A stretch of 64,000 nucleotides of DNA from assembly GCF_014205635.1 (NCBI RefSeq), contig NZ_JACIIV010000004.1:1-64000 (forward strand). The letters are read 5' to 3'. Source of the stretch: Polymorphobacter multimanifer. GTDB taxonomy: Bacteria; Pseudomonadota; Alphaproteobacteria; Sphingomonadales; Sphingomonadaceae. Shown in pieces: positions 42,257 to 51,147 of this stretch (position 1 is the stretch's first letter; each line of letters starts with the position of its first letter). The position numbers were made by a program, and so were the translations under genes. The notes under the pieces are model-generated. The model was not told the origin of the DNA, ran no database searches, and worked only from the letters and a program-made list of their open reading frames with translations.

Positions 42257-44047
42257 ATGAACGACGAGAGCGGCAAACCGGCGACGAGGCGACCGTTGCG
42301 CTCGAGCGACTGGTTTTCGAACGAAGCGCGCAGCGACATGACCGCCGTTTATCTCGAGCGTTTCATGAATTACGGGCTGACACCCGAGGAACTCCGCTCC
42401 GGCCGGCCGATCATCGGCATCGCCCAGTCGGGCAGCGACCTGTCGCCGTGCAACCGCGTCCATCTCCAGCTTGCCAGCCGCATTCGCGACGGCATCCGCG
42501 ATGCCGGCGGCATTGCCATGGAGTTTCCCGTCCACCCCATCTTCGAGAATTGCCGGCGACCGACGGCGGCGCTCGATCGCAACCTCGCCTATCTCGGCCT
42601 GGTCGAGATCCTGAACGCCTATCCGCTCGACGGGGTGGTGCTGACCACGGGTTGCGACAAGACCACGCCGAGCCAGCTGATGGCGGCCGCGACCGTCGAC
42701 CTGCCGGCGATCGTGTTGTCGGGCGGTCCCATGCTCGATGGCTGGTTCGAGGGCGAGCGCGTCGGTTCGGGGGCGGTGATCTGGAAGAGCCGCAAGCGGC
42801 TGGCTGCGGGCGAGATCAGCGAGGAGGAGTTTCTCGACGCCGCCTGCGCATCGGCGACGTCGGTGGGGCATTGCAACACCATGGGCACGGCGTCGACGAT
42901 GAACGCGATTGCCGAGGCGCTCGGCATGTCCCTGCCCGGCTGTGCCGCGATCCCGGCGGCGTACAAGGAGCGGGGGCAATTTGCCTATGAAACGGGACGG
43001 CGAATCGTCGGCATGGTCGAGACGAACCTGAAACCCTCGGCGATCCTGACGCGCGAGGCGTTTCTCGATGCCATTGCCGTGACGGCGGCGATCGGCGGAT
43101 CAACCAATGCGCAGCCGCACATCACTGCCATGGCGCGCCATGCCGGGATCAACCTTGTTGTGGACGATTGGCGGAAGGCGCAGGATATCCCGCTGCTCGT
43201 CAACATGCAGCCAGCGGGCAAGTATCTCTCCGAACACTTCTATCGCGCCGGCGGGGTTCCGGCGGTGATGGCCGAACTGGCGGCAGCGGGGCGGCTCCAC
43301 GGCGAGCGGATGAGCGTGACCGGCCGCAGCATTGCCGCAAACATCGCCGGCCGCCACAGCACCATGCCCGATGTCATCCTGCCCTATGCGGAGCCCCTGG
43401 CGCACAATGCCGGGCTGGTGCCGATGAGCGGCAATCTGTTCGATTTCGCGCTGATGAAGGTGAGCGTGATAAGCGAGCAGTTTCGCGCCCGATATCTGGC
43501 GCGCGAAGGTGCCGAAGGCATTTTCGAAGGGCGCGCGATCGTGTTCGAGGGCGGCGATGATTATCACCACCGCATCAACGATCCGGCACTGGCGATCGAC
43601 GAGGATTGCATCCTGGTGATGCGCGGTGCCGGGCCGATCGGCTGGCCGGGCTCGGCCGAAGTGGTGAACATGCAGCCGCCCGATGCGTTGCTGAAGCGCG
43701 GGATCAACAGCCTGCCCACGCTGGGCGACGGCCGCCAATCGGGCACATCGGATAGCCCGTCGATCGTGCATGCCTCCCCGGAAAGTGCGGCCGGAGGCGG
43801 GCTGGCTTGGCTGCGCACCGGCGACCGCCTTCGCATCGATCTCAACACAGGACGCTGCGATGCGCTGTTGAGTGATGACGAGATCGCCGCGCGCAAGGCC
43901 GATCTGCCGCCGCCGGTGCCCGGCAGCAACACGCCCTGGGAGGCGCTCTATCGCGCGCATGTGGGGCCGCTTTCGACGGGTGCGGTCTTCGAGTTTGCGG
44001 TGAAGTTTCAGCGGATCAGCGACACGCTGCCACGGCACAATCATTGA
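42257..44047 (+). CDS. IlvD/EDD-family sugar-acid dehydratase
   Basis: This 596-residue protein has the family's iron-sulfur cysteines (in D-L-S-P-C-N, T-T-G-C-D-K-T-T-P-S and G-H-C-N-T-M-G-T-A-S-T-M), the GGSTNAQPH metal-site region and the catalytic serine segment DGRQSGTSDSPS. Residues such as WFSNEARSDM near the N-terminus and VGSGAVIWK follow the sugar-acid dehydratase branch (L-arabinonate, D-xylonate, D-fuconate type) rather than biosynthetic IlvD. It removes water from an aldonate to give a 2-keto-3-deoxy-acid. GntR and FAH genes follow on the same strand. Confidence 0.85.
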   Translation: MNDESGKPATRRPLRSSDWFSNEARSDMTAVYLERFMNYGLTPEELRSGRPIIGIAQSGSDLSPCNRVHLQLASRIRDGIRDAGGIAMEFPVHPIFENCRRPTAALDRNLAYLGLVEILNAYPLDGVVLTTGCDKTTPSQLMAAATVDLPAIVLSGGPMLDGWFEGERVGSGAVIWKSRKRLAAGEISEEEFLDAACASATSVGHCNTMGTASTMNAIAEALGMSLPGCAAIPAAYKERGQFAYETGRRIVGMVETNLKPSAILTREAFLDAIAVTAAIGGSTNAQPHITAMARHAGINLVVDDWRKAQDIPLLVNMQPAGKYLSEHFYRAGGVPAVMAELAAAGRLHGERMSVTGRSIAANIAGRHSTMPDVILPYAEPLAHNAGLVPMSGNLFDFALMKVSVISEQFRARYLAREGAEGIFEGRAIVFEGGDDYHHRINDPALAIDEDCILVMRGAGPIGWPGSAEVVNMQPPDALLKRGINSLPTLGDGRQSGTSDSPSIVHASPESAAGGGLAWLRTGDRLRIDLNTGRCDALLSDDEIAARKADLPPPVPGSNTPWEALYRAHVGPLSTGAVFEFAVKFQRISDTLPRHNH

Positions 44048-44120
44048 CCGCGCTGGCACCGGCGATGATGGTCAGGCATGGATTGACGCATTGCAGCACT
44101 GCTAGCCGAGGAGGGGTTCC

Positions 44121-44174
44121 ATGTGCTATCGGCAGGCTCTTGCGCCGCCCTCGCGGCTTTTTGGACGACCTTGA
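44121..44174 (+). CDS. Possible 17-codon leader ORF before the GntR gene
   Basis: ATG at 44121 is preceded by an excellent GAGGAGGGG site and opens a 17-codon frame ending TGA at 44172-44174, just before the GntR ATG at 44186. It could be a translated leader coupling the two. Alternatively the same SD serves a GTG at 44123 that opens the GntR frame itself, giving a 21-residue-longer regulator. Confidence 0.3.
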   Translation: MCYRQALAPPSRLFGRP

Positions 44175-44185
44175 TACCGGTGCCC

Positions 44186-44878
44186 ATGGAATACGAAACC
44201 GTCTTGTCATCACGGCCGCAGCCTCAGGCAGCAATCCCTTCGACGTTGCGCAATCATATCCAGCGGAAGGTGCGCGAACGGATTCTAGACGGCACCTTCA
44301 AGCCGGGCGATCGGCTCAACGAGAGCCATCTGGCACGCGAGTTCAACACCAGCCGCATTCCGGTGCGCGAGGCGCTTTCGCAGCTGCAGGAGCAGGGGCT
44401 TGTGATGAGCCTCGAACGCCGTGGCATGTTCGTGATCAAGCTTTCCGAAACCGAGGTGCAGCAGATCAATTCGATGCGCATCATTCTGGAAGCCGAGGCG
44501 ATGAAGCTGGCGCGCGCCAACATGACGCCGGAAATCATGCGCGAGCTGCAGGATCTGGTTGCGCAGATGGACGCCTGGGAGGGGCCGCTGGCCGATGCCG
44601 CGGCACTCGACCGGCGGTTTCACGCGGTGATCTGGCGGGCGGCGGGCAACCCCTATCTGGAGCGCACGCTCGACTCGCTGACGACATCGCTGTTCGCGCA
44701 CAAGACGCTGGAGCATGTGACGCGCGAGATCAGGCGCTGGCGGCTCAACCATCATCGCGAGTTGCTCGAAGTGATGGCCGGTGGCTCGACCGATCCGCAG
44801 ATGGCGCTTCTGACGCATTTGCGGATGGCCTATTCCGAGCCCGAGAAATTTTCGAGCCTCGTCATCCACAAGGACTGA
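44186..44878 (+). CDS. GntR-family regulator, FCD (FadR-type) subfamily
   Basis: This 230-residue protein has a winged helix-turn-helix at about residues 20-85 (RERILDGTFKPGDRLNESHLAREFNTSRIPVREALSQLQEQGLV) and an FCD all-helical effector domain at about 95-220. The latter has metal-binding-type histidines in DRRFHAVIW and LNHHRELLEV. FCD regulators typically repress sugar-acid catabolism and release DNA when the acid or keto-acid binds. It lies between the dehydratase and the diketo-acid hydrolase genes, so it is the best candidate regulator of the seven operator-like sites. The start could be GTG 44123. Confidence 0.9.
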   Translation: MEYETVLSSRPQPQAAIPSTLRNHIQRKVRERILDGTFKPGDRLNESHLAREFNTSRIPVREALSQLQEQGLVMSLERRGMFVIKLSETEVQQINSMRIILEAEAMKLARANMTPEIMRELQDLVAQMDAWEGPLADAAALDRRFHAVIWRAAGNPYLERTLDSLTTSLFAHKTLEHVTREIRRWRLNHHRELLEVMAGGSTDPQMALLTHLRMAYSEPEKFSSLVIHKD

Positions 44879-44963
44879 CCTCCGCTTCTGCATTTTTGTG
44901 CCCTGCCCGGCCTGCCGGTGCGGGGTCGCCCGTGTTTCTCTCCCTGCAATCGAAGGATCTGCG

Positions 44964-45809
44964 ATGAAATTCCTGCGTTATGGCCCACGCGGCCAGGAGA
45001 AGCCTGCGGTGCTCGACGCCGAGGGGCAGGTGCGGTGCCTGTCGGCGCATGTCACCGACATCGATGGCAGCTTCCTTGCACAACGCGACGTCATCATGGC
45101 GGGGATCGACCTTGCCAGCCTGCCGCATGTGGCCGAGCCGGGGCGGATTGCCGAGCCGGTGGCGCGGGTGGGCAAATTTGTCTGCATCGGTCTCAACTAC
45201 CGCGACCATGCGATCGAGGCCGGCATGCCGATCCCTTCGGAGCCGATCGTGTTCATGAAAGCGACGTCGGCGATCATCGGACCCGATGATGACGTGCTGC
45301 TGCCGCCCACTTCGATGAAGAGCGACTGGGAAGTGGAGCTTGGTGTCGTGATCGGCAAGGATTGCCGCTACGTATCCGAAGCCGATGCCATGGATCATGT
45401 GGCGGGGCTGTGCGTGGTCAACGACCTGTCGGAGCGCGAATATCAGCTCGAGCGGGGCGGCCAGTGGGACAAGGGCAAGGGCTGCGATACCTTCGGGCCA
45501 TTCGGGCCATGGCTGGTGACGCTCGATGAGGTGGCAGATATCGACAATCTCGACATGTGGCTCGATGTGAACGGCGTGCGCATGCAGACCGGCAACACGT
45601 CGACGCTGATCTTCAACGTGCCGCATATCGTCCATTATCTGAGCCAGTTCATGTCGCTGCAGGCCGGCGACATCATCAGCACCGGCACGCCGTTCGGCGT
45701 CGGCATGGGGCGCAAGCCCCCGGTCTATCTGGCCGAAGGGGATGTGATGACGCTCGGGATCGCGGGGCTGGGCGCGCAGCGGCAGCAGGTGCGGCGCTGG
45801 CCGGGCTGA
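44964..45809 (+). CDS. FAH-family 2,4-diketo-3-deoxy-acid hydrolase
   Basis: This 281-residue protein starts after AAGGA. It has the fumarylacetoacetate-hydrolase fold with metal ligands in SDWEVELGVVIG (Glu/Glu), the Asp in VVNDLSERE, and the substrate loop LERGGQWDKGKGCDTFGPFGPW. That layout is characteristic of L-2,4-diketo-3-deoxyrhamnonate/fuconate hydrolase (LRA6-like) enzymes. These cleave 2,4-diketo-3-deoxy-acids to pyruvate plus lactate (from 6-deoxyhexoses) or glycolate (from pentoses). With glcDEF nearby, glycolate release is attractive, though the sugar cannot be fixed from sequence. Confidence 0.85.
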   Translation: MKFLRYGPRGQEKPAVLDAEGQVRCLSAHVTDIDGSFLAQRDVIMAGIDLASLPHVAEPGRIAEPVARVGKFVCIGLNYRDHAIEAGMPIPSEPIVFMKATSAIIGPDDDVLLPPTSMKSDWEVELGVVIGKDCRYVSEADAMDHVAGLCVVNDLSEREYQLERGGQWDKGKGCDTFGPFGPWLVTLDEVADIDNLDMWLDVNGVRMQTGNTSTLIFNVPHIVHYLSQFMSLQAGDIISTGTPFGVGMGRKPPVYLAEGDVMTLGIAGLGAQRQQVRRWPG

Positions 45810-45815
45810 CCGGCG

Positions 45816-46292
45816 TCAGCGGGCTTCGGCGAGGGCCTTCATCGACTGCAGTGCCTGGGCGAACCGGGCCTGCAGCCTGGCCCGCTCGGAAATCCGCAGC
45901 GCGTCGGATGCCAGCGCCGCCTGATCGTAGACCAGCGTGTAGCTGAGCCTTGTTTCGCTATCTTTCTTGCCACCGGGCTCGGCGGCCAGCGTGCCGTGCA
46001 ACCCGGCGGCAGCAAGGTTTCCGACAGTCTGCCAGTAGGTGTAGGAGCGCGCTGTCCTCGCGACCATCGGTTCGACAACGGTGCCGTTGACGAGCTTTCG
46101 CACGAGACCGGGCTCACCCGAACCTTCCAGCGTGCATGTTGTCGGCAGCCATTCGGCAATGGCGCAATAGCCGCCGACGCGCGCCCAGACGGCATCGGCG
46201 GGCGCGGCGACGATCAGCTCATTGCGGACGACAACATAGTCGGCGGCAGCGGCCGGCGCGGAGAGCAACATGGCGGCGAGCAGAACACGCAT
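45816..46292 (-). CDS. Exported SRPBCC/START-fold protein
   Basis: This 158-residue protein has a signal peptide of about 19 residues and an SRPBCC-type helix-grip domain: LIVAAPADAVWARVGGYCAIAEWLPTTCTLEGSG near the start is the polyketide-cyclase/dehydrase-like pattern. Its ATG overlaps the ThuA-like stop by one base (TGATG), so it is translated from the same mRNA. The fold binds hydrophobic or small ligands, but the role here is unknown. It converges with the FAH hydrolase gene, with six bases between. Confidence 0.78.
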   Translation of the reverse strand: MRVLLAAMLLSAPAAAADYVVVRNELIVAAPADAVWARVGGYCAIAEWLPTTCTLEGSGEPGLVRKLVNGTVVEPMVARTARSYTYWQTVGNLAAAGLHGTLAAEPGGKKDSETRLSYTLVYDQAALASDALRISERARLQARFAQALQSMKALAEAR

Positions 46293-47167
46293 CACTTGCC
46301 CGCCGCACCGCCGCGCTGCGGGCGCGCGGGGGGCACATAATCAACCAGTGAATCGACCGGCTGCTTGCCGGCCCAGGCGATGCCGCGCAGCAGCATGTCG
46401 CGGATCTGCGGCTTGGCGAAATTCTCGTAGGTGTGGCCCTGCATCCAGACAAAGGCGCGGGCCGGCACCCCGTCCTCGAGGCTGTGCTCATAGGTCCACA
46501 CCTGGGGCACCACCTGGCCGACCCCGCCGCCGCGGCGGGCTGCCGGCGTATCGGGAATCTTCGTGGTGGCGAGGACATGGATCGCTGGCGCCTTGGCCCA
46601 GGTCATCTTGTAAAAGGCTTCGTCGAAGAGCGTGATGTCGGTCATGCCCTTCATGATCGGCGAGCTCTTGTCGACGATCGACAGCGGGATGTCGGCGCCG
46701 AGGGTATAATTGACCTCGCCATGCTTCTTGGCGCCGCCGACATAGGACGCGAACTCCTCGGGATCGGGGCCGCACAGCGGATCGTGCAGCGTCACCAACC
46801 CGCCGCCGCGCTTGATGAAGGCCCGGAGTGCTGCCCGCTCATCGTCGGTCATGTAGCCGGCATCGCCCTTGTACATGACAACGACATCGGTGTTCGCCAG
46901 CTCGCTGGCGCTGGGGGCGTGGAACGACCCGTCGACCACCGCGCCGCGCTCGGTGAGAAGCTTGGACCAGTCGGCGAGAAACTGCGGATAGTCATGCTCG
47001 CCGGCTGCATGAGTCTTGAGGCCGGCGCGCAGATAGACACGCAAGCCATCAGAGTTCTGGCCGGGAATGCGCGGCGAATCGGCAGCCGGCTGCGCGTACG
47101 CGACCTCCGCCGTGGCACCAGCAGCAATCAAGGTGGCACCCCATGTGGCGACCAAAATCATGCGCAT
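46292..47167 (-). CDS. Exported ThuA-like (glutamine-amidotransferase fold) protein
   Basis: This 291-residue protein starts at the ATG preceded by GGGGAG and has a signal peptide of about 24 residues. It is a ThuA-domain protein: KTHAAGEHDYPQFLADWSKLLTERGAVVDGS, LVTLHDPLCGPDPEEF and FVWMQGHTYENF match the trehalose-utilisation ThuA/DUF1037 pattern. ThuA-type proteins often accompany periplasmic sugar-oxidation genes and PVC-type cytochromes. Operator-like site 5 with a TTGACA promoter sits about 60-90 bases upstream. The reaction is not known. Confidence 0.82.
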   Translation of the reverse strand: MRMILVATWGATLIAAGATAEVAYAQPAADSPRIPGQNSDGLRVYLRAGLKTHAAGEHDYPQFLADWSKLLTERGAVVDGSFHAPSASELANTDVVVMYKGDAGYMTDDERAALRAFIKRGGGLVTLHDPLCGPDPEEFASYVGGAKKHGEVNYTLGADIPLSIVDKSSPIMKGMTDITLFDEAFYKMTWAKAPAIHVLATTKIPDTPAARRGGGVGQVVPQVWTYEHSLEDGVPARAFVWMQGHTYENFAKPQIRDMLLRGIAWAGKQPVDSLVDYVPPARPQRGGAAGK

Positions 47168-47227
47168 CGACGTCACTCCCCGGACGTGTCGGCGGCCCGG
47201 CTGACCCGACCTGCTCAAACATCTCTG

Positions 47228-47259
47228 ATGTATGCTAAATACATATGGGACGCTGTCAA
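47228..47259 (-). promoter_or_regulatory. Promoter and candidate regulon operator, site 5
   Basis: Minus-strand TTGACA (47259-47254) lies 16 bases before TAGCATACAT (47237-47228), matching site 2 in sequence and spacing. It drives the ThuA-SRPBCC unit. Confidence 0.65.
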
Positions 47260-47403
47260 CGCGCGGCTCAGACCCTCGACGGATGGGCCTCCCGCGGCGG
47301 TGCGTGAGCATGGAGGGTGTCTGTACCGATTCCGTCTGACCCTGCAAGCCATGTGGACGATTCCTTACCGAATTGCCGAATTTGCCCAATGCAAATAAGG
47401 CGG
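47260..47403. other. Intergenic space between divergent ThuA and receptor promoters
   Basis: The whole gap 47168-47498 (331 bases) holds two divergent promoters, at 47228-47259 and 47404-47437. The part between them shows no gene, repeat or RNA structure that I can support. Confidence 0.4.
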
Positions 47404-47437
47404 TTGACGAACCACCGGAATTACACACAATATACAG
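47404..47437 (+). promoter_or_regulatory. Promoter and candidate regulon operator, site 6
   Basis: TTGACG (47404-47409) is followed 18 bases later by CAATATACAG (47428-47437). It is on the strand of the receptor gene that starts at GTG 47499. Confidence 0.6.
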
Positions 47438-47498
47438 ATGAACGTGGCGGAGAGCAGTTTGCTCTGTCAGATCACGTCAGCAAGGGGAGGGGAATCTC

Positions 47499-50400
47499 GT
47501 GAAAATCAATGCATGGCTCCGTGCCGGATTTCTGCTGGGCACCTGCGGGGCCGCCGTCGGCGCAGCACAGGCGCAGACGGTCGGCATCCCGGCCGGTCCG
47601 TCACCCTCGGTCGGGCGATCGACAACCGATCAACCTCTGCAGAACCCGGTGATCACCAGGTCCGACGATCGGGACGCCGAAAGGGTCGGTACCGCAAGTG
47701 CGGCGTCGCAGAGTGGCGCCGAACAGGAGATGGTTGTCACAGGATCGCGTATTGTTGCAAATGGCTATAGCGCGCCGACGCCGGTGACGGTGGTGACCAC
47801 CACCGAACTGTTGAAAAAAGCGCCCGAATCGATCGCCGCCGGCCTCAACCGGCTGCCGCAGTTTGTCGGCACGGCCGGCGCCAATGTCAGGTCCGGGCAA
47901 GGCGGCACGCCGTCTGCGGGCAACTACCTCAACCTGCGCAGGCTGGGGGCCATCGAGACGCTGCTGCTGCTCGATGGCCAGCGGCTGCCGCCAACAAGCT
48001 TCGATGGCACAACCGATGCCAACATCATCCCGCAGGCGCTCATCCAGCGCGTCGATGTCGTGACCGGCGGCGCGTCGGCTGCCTATGGTTCCGATGCCGT
48101 CGCCGGCGTGGTGAACTTCATCCTCGATACCAAGTTCGAGGGCGTCAAGGCATCGGCGCAGACAGGCATTTCGAGCCGCGGCGACGGCGAGCAGCAGCGC
48201 TTCGCCATTGCTGGCGGCAAGTTCTTCATGGACAATCGCCTGCACCTCGAAGCCAGCTTCGATTATTTCAACCAGCCCGGTGTCCCCACCAGCGAAGGCC
48301 GTCCATTCGGCGGTGACTATCAAGGCGGCTGGGTCAATGTCGGCGCCAATCCGGCCCGGCCCTGTGCGGCCGGCGCCTGTCCCGAAAACCCCTTTACGCC
48401 GATGTTCAACGTCCGTTTGGCCCGCGGCACCTATGGCACGTTGATCGGCAATGGCCGCACCAACGCCCAGTCGGAGCTTCGCTCCGGAGGCCGCGCCTTC
48501 AGCCTCACCGGTTTCACCTTCGAGCCGACACTGGTCGGCGGGCCGGTCTCCGCCCAGGGTGTCAAGCGCGCCGATCTCGGGACACCGACCGGAACGCCGT
48601 TCTACAACGTCGGCGGCGCCGACACCTCGGTGACCTTCGGCGCAAGCCTGACGTCCGACGTCGAGACCAAGCAGGGCTTCGGCCGCGCCGACTATGAATT
48701 CAGCGACAATGTTTCGGCCTTCCTTCAGGGCAGCTACAGCGACGCCGACACGCGTTATGTGACCGTCGGCGCGGGAACGCAGTTCGATTCCTTCCAGATA
48801 TTCTCCGACAACGCATTTCTGCCCACTTTTGTCGCGGATACGATGCGCGCCGAGGGCGTATCCTCCTTTGTCGCCAGCCGCGTCGAGGCCGACCAGGCTC
48901 CCAAGTTGGTGCTGACCAACAACAAGGCATGGACCGTGCTCGGCGGCTTCAAGGGCAACTATGACAGCATCAACTGGAGCATCAATTTCAGCCATGGCCA
49001 GTCGAAGCTCCAGACCGAGCATTTCGGCAATTTCGACCAGCCGAAATGGTTTGCATCGCTCGACGCCGTCGATGCCGGCCAACTGGCAGGCGGACCGCGC
49101 AACGGCAACATTATCTGTCGATCGGACGTGACGCTGCCGGGGCTGTTCCCGGGCTGCAAGCCCTGGAACCCGTTCGGCAACGGCTCGCCATCGGCCGAAT
49201 CGTACAGCTATTTCCAGGATGAGCCATCGCGCTACGAGGTCGATCAACGGCAGACGGCGTTCGCTGCCAACGTCTCCGGCGGCCTTTTCGAGCTGCCGGC
49301 GGGCACTGTAAACTTCGCGGTCGGCGGTGAATATCGCCGGCAACGGCTCGAACAAATCTCCAACGTCGATCCGAGCCGGCCGATCCCACTGTACGAGCCA
49401 GGGTTCAGCGAGAGTTCCGCCACCAACCCCGCCAATCTCAATGGCATACCGGAGGGGCTGCGCACTGCGGCGCTGCCGTTCAACCTGCGCTGGAACTCGA
49501 CCAACGTCGGCAACAGCTTCGGCAAGCAGAACATCGGCGAAGTCTATGGCGAAATCGCGGTGCCGCTGCTCGCCGACCAGCCGTTCTTCGATCGTCTCGA
49601 TGTCAACGGTGCCGTCCGCTACACCGATTACAGCGTCACCGGTGGCATCTGGGCCTGGAAGATTGGCGGCAGCTGGTCGCCGGTGCAGGAGTTGCGCTTC
49701 CGTGGTACCTGGTCGCAGGATATTCGCGCACCCACGTTGTACGAGCTGTTCCAGGGCGTCGGATCGACCCGCGGCAACTTCAACGATGTTCACACCGGCG
49801 TGAACACCAACATCATCACCCTCAACGCCGGCAATCCCGATTTGCAGCCGGAAATCGCGCGCACCATTACCGTCGGCGCGATCTGGCAGCCGAGCTTCTT
49901 CCGCAACTTCTCGGTGTCGGTGGACTATTTCAAGATCCGGATCCGCGATCAGATTTCGCGGCCCGGCACCGGGCTCATCAACCAGCTGTGCGAGGATTCG
50001 AACGGCACCGGCCCCACCTGCGCCTTCATCAACCGGCCGCTGCCCTTCGCAGACCGGTCACCGGCCAACTTCCCGCTCACCATCACCACCGCGCCGTTCA
50101 ACCAGGCCAGCGTGGTGACCGAAGGCATCGACTATGAGCTGAACTATCGCCTTGGCCTCGGCGAAGGCCGGGTCGATCTTCGCCTCCTCGGTAACTACAC
50201 GCCGAAATTCACGGCCTCTTCGACCCCGGGAGCGGATCCGCAGATCCTTGCCGGTGCCGCCGCCGGCCTTCCCAAACATCGGTTCACGGCGTCGGTCGAT
50301 TACTCGCGGGACGGCTTCAACTTCGGGCTCGACGTGCGTTACCTGGGCACACTGTTCTACACGCTGCAGCAGAACGTGTTCGTCACCAACAACCGGATCC

Positions 50401-50612
50401 CGCCGGTCGCCTATCTCAACGCCAACATTTCGCAGGACGTTTTGATGGGCAACAACAAGGTTACGTTCTTCCTCAACGCGCAGAACCTCTTCGACAAGTT
50501 CGTGTTCGTGCCCCAGAACAATGGGCAGCCCACACAATTTCCGGCCTATCTGCAGGCGCAGCATGACGTGATGGGCCGCTATTTCGTCGTCGGTGCGCGC
50601 GCCCAGTTCTGA
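47499..50612 (+). CDS. TonB-dependent receptor, very large carbohydrate-type
   Basis: This 1037-residue protein starts at GTG behind AAGGGGAGGGG. A signal peptide (about residues 1-25) is followed by an unusually long N-terminal linker of about 50 residues, the TonB box MVVTGSRIVANG and a plug domain (TPVTVVTTTELLKKAPESIAAGLNRLPQFVG..., GGASAAYGSDAVAGVVNFILD). The barrel contains the sphingomonad NPDLQPE motif and ends RAQF. It is among the larger catabolic receptors, suggesting an oligosaccharide or glycoside cargo. Two hairpins that could terminate transcription follow. Confidence 0.9.
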   Translation: MKINAWLRAGFLLGTCGAAVGAAQAQTVGIPAGPSPSVGRSTTDQPLQNPVITRSDDRDAERVGTASAASQSGAEQEMVVTGSRIVANGYSAPTPVTVVTTTELLKKAPESIAAGLNRLPQFVGTAGANVRSGQGGTPSAGNYLNLRRLGAIETLLLLDGQRLPPTSFDGTTDANIIPQALIQRVDVVTGGASAAYGSDAVAGVVNFILDTKFEGVKASAQTGISSRGDGEQQRFAIAGGKFFMDNRLHLEASFDYFNQPGVPTSEGRPFGGDYQGGWVNVGANPARPCAAGACPENPFTPMFNVRLARGTYGTLIGNGRTNAQSELRSGGRAFSLTGFTFEPTLVGGPVSAQGVKRADLGTPTGTPFYNVGGADTSVTFGASLTSDVETKQGFGRADYEFSDNVSAFLQGSYSDADTRYVTVGAGTQFDSFQIFSDNAFLPTFVADTMRAEGVSSFVASRVEADQAPKLVLTNNKAWTVLGGFKGNYDSINWSINFSHGQSKLQTEHFGNFDQPKWFASLDAVDAGQLAGGPRNGNIICRSDVTLPGLFPGCKPWNPFGNGSPSAESYSYFQDEPSRYEVDQRQTAFAANVSGGLFELPAGTVNFAVGGEYRRQRLEQISNVDPSRPIPLYEPGFSESSATNPANLNGIPEGLRTAALPFNLRWNSTNVGNSFGKQNIGEVYGEIAVPLLADQPFFDRLDVNGAVRYTDYSVTGGIWAWKIGGSWSPVQELRFRGTWSQDIRAPTLYELFQGVGSTRGNFNDVHTGVNTNIITLNAGNPDLQPEIARTITVGAIWQPSFFRNFSVSVDYFKIRIRDQISRPGTGLINQLCEDSNGTGPTCAFINRPLPFADRSPANFPLTITTAPFNQASVVTEGIDYELNYRLGLGEGRVDLRLLGNYTPKFTASSTPGADPQILAGAAAGLPKHRFTASVDYSRDGFNFGLDVRYLGTLFYTLQQNVFVTNNRIPPVAYLNANISQDVLMGNNKVTFFLNAQNLFDKFVFVPQNNGQPTQFPAYLQAQHDVMGRYFVVGARAQF

Positions 50613-50623
50613 CCTAGGTCCCC

Positions 50624-50650
50624 CGGCCGGGATGGCATGCATCCCGGCCG
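50624..50650 (+). terminator. Strong GC-rich hairpin after the receptor gene
   Basis: An 11-base perfect stem (CGGCCGGGATG with its complement) has a five-base loop and begins 12 bases after the stop. It has no T tract of its own. Confidence 0.5.
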
Positions 50651-50657
50651 CCCACTG

Positions 50658-50701
50658 CGCCAGCGCGTGCCGACACCCGGCATTGCGGCTGGCGTCTTTT
50701 T
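50658..50701 (+). terminator. Probable terminator of the receptor gene
   Basis: A seven-base stem (CGCCAGC/GCTGGCG) is followed at once by TCTTTTT. The loop itself can fold. It lies 46 bases beyond the receptor stop. Confidence 0.65.
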
Positions 50702-50753
50702 GTGTGCGATGGGGGGATGACCCGGTCCGTTCGAAACTGGCGATACGCCCTTT

Positions 50754-50790
50754 ACGGGGTCTGGGGCCTAAGGCCCCAGCCGCCGGAGGC
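50754..50790. repeat. REP-like 37-nt element, copy A
   Basis: ACGGGGTCTGGGGC and GCCCCAGCCGCCGGAGGC flank a five-base variable loop. Copy B is at 51148-51184. Both sit directly downstream of minus-strand genes and form a hairpin whose arms are conserved while the loop differs. Confidence 0.65.
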
Positions 50791-50796
50791 CAAAGG

Positions 50797-51093
50797 CTAC
50801 TCCGCCGGAAACGCCTTCGACAGATACGCCGTGATTGCATCGAAATCGGCATCGGTGCCCTGCGCACCGTTGCCGGCCATCGTATCGACCACCCGCGCCC
50901 AGTCCGCCGGCGCCAGCCGCTGCTGCGTCATGATCTCAGGCTCATGACAGCCCGAGCACACCCGCACCGTCGCCTCGCGCCCCTCCCCGGGCGGAAACTG
51001 TGCCAGTTGCTCAACGGTCAGCGCAACCGGCGCCTGCGCAGCGGCTGCCACGCCGAATGCGAGGACTGCGCTGAACACTATCAGGTTACGCAT
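50797..51093 (-). CDS. Small exported cytochrome c-like protein
   Basis: This 98-residue protein starts at the ATG with GGAG eight bases upstream. A signal peptide (about 1-19, ending AAAAQ) precedes one heme motif C-S-G-C-H with a C-terminal Met-poor region (DTMAGNGAQGTDADFDAITAYLSKAF). The pattern resembles quinohemoprotein-associated small cytochromes. It lies 105 bases after the PQQ dehydrogenase gene on the same strand and is probably its electron acceptor. Confidence 0.82.
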   Translation of the reverse strand: MRNLIVFSAVLAFGVAAAAQAPVALTVEQLAQFPPGEGREATVRVCSGCHEPEIMTQQRLAPADWARVVDTMAGNGAQGTDADFDAITAYLSKAFPAE

Positions 51094-51147
51094 GGGGAAC
51101 ACTCCAGCAAAAGACCTCCGGCAACCTGGTATAGCGACGGCACATGA

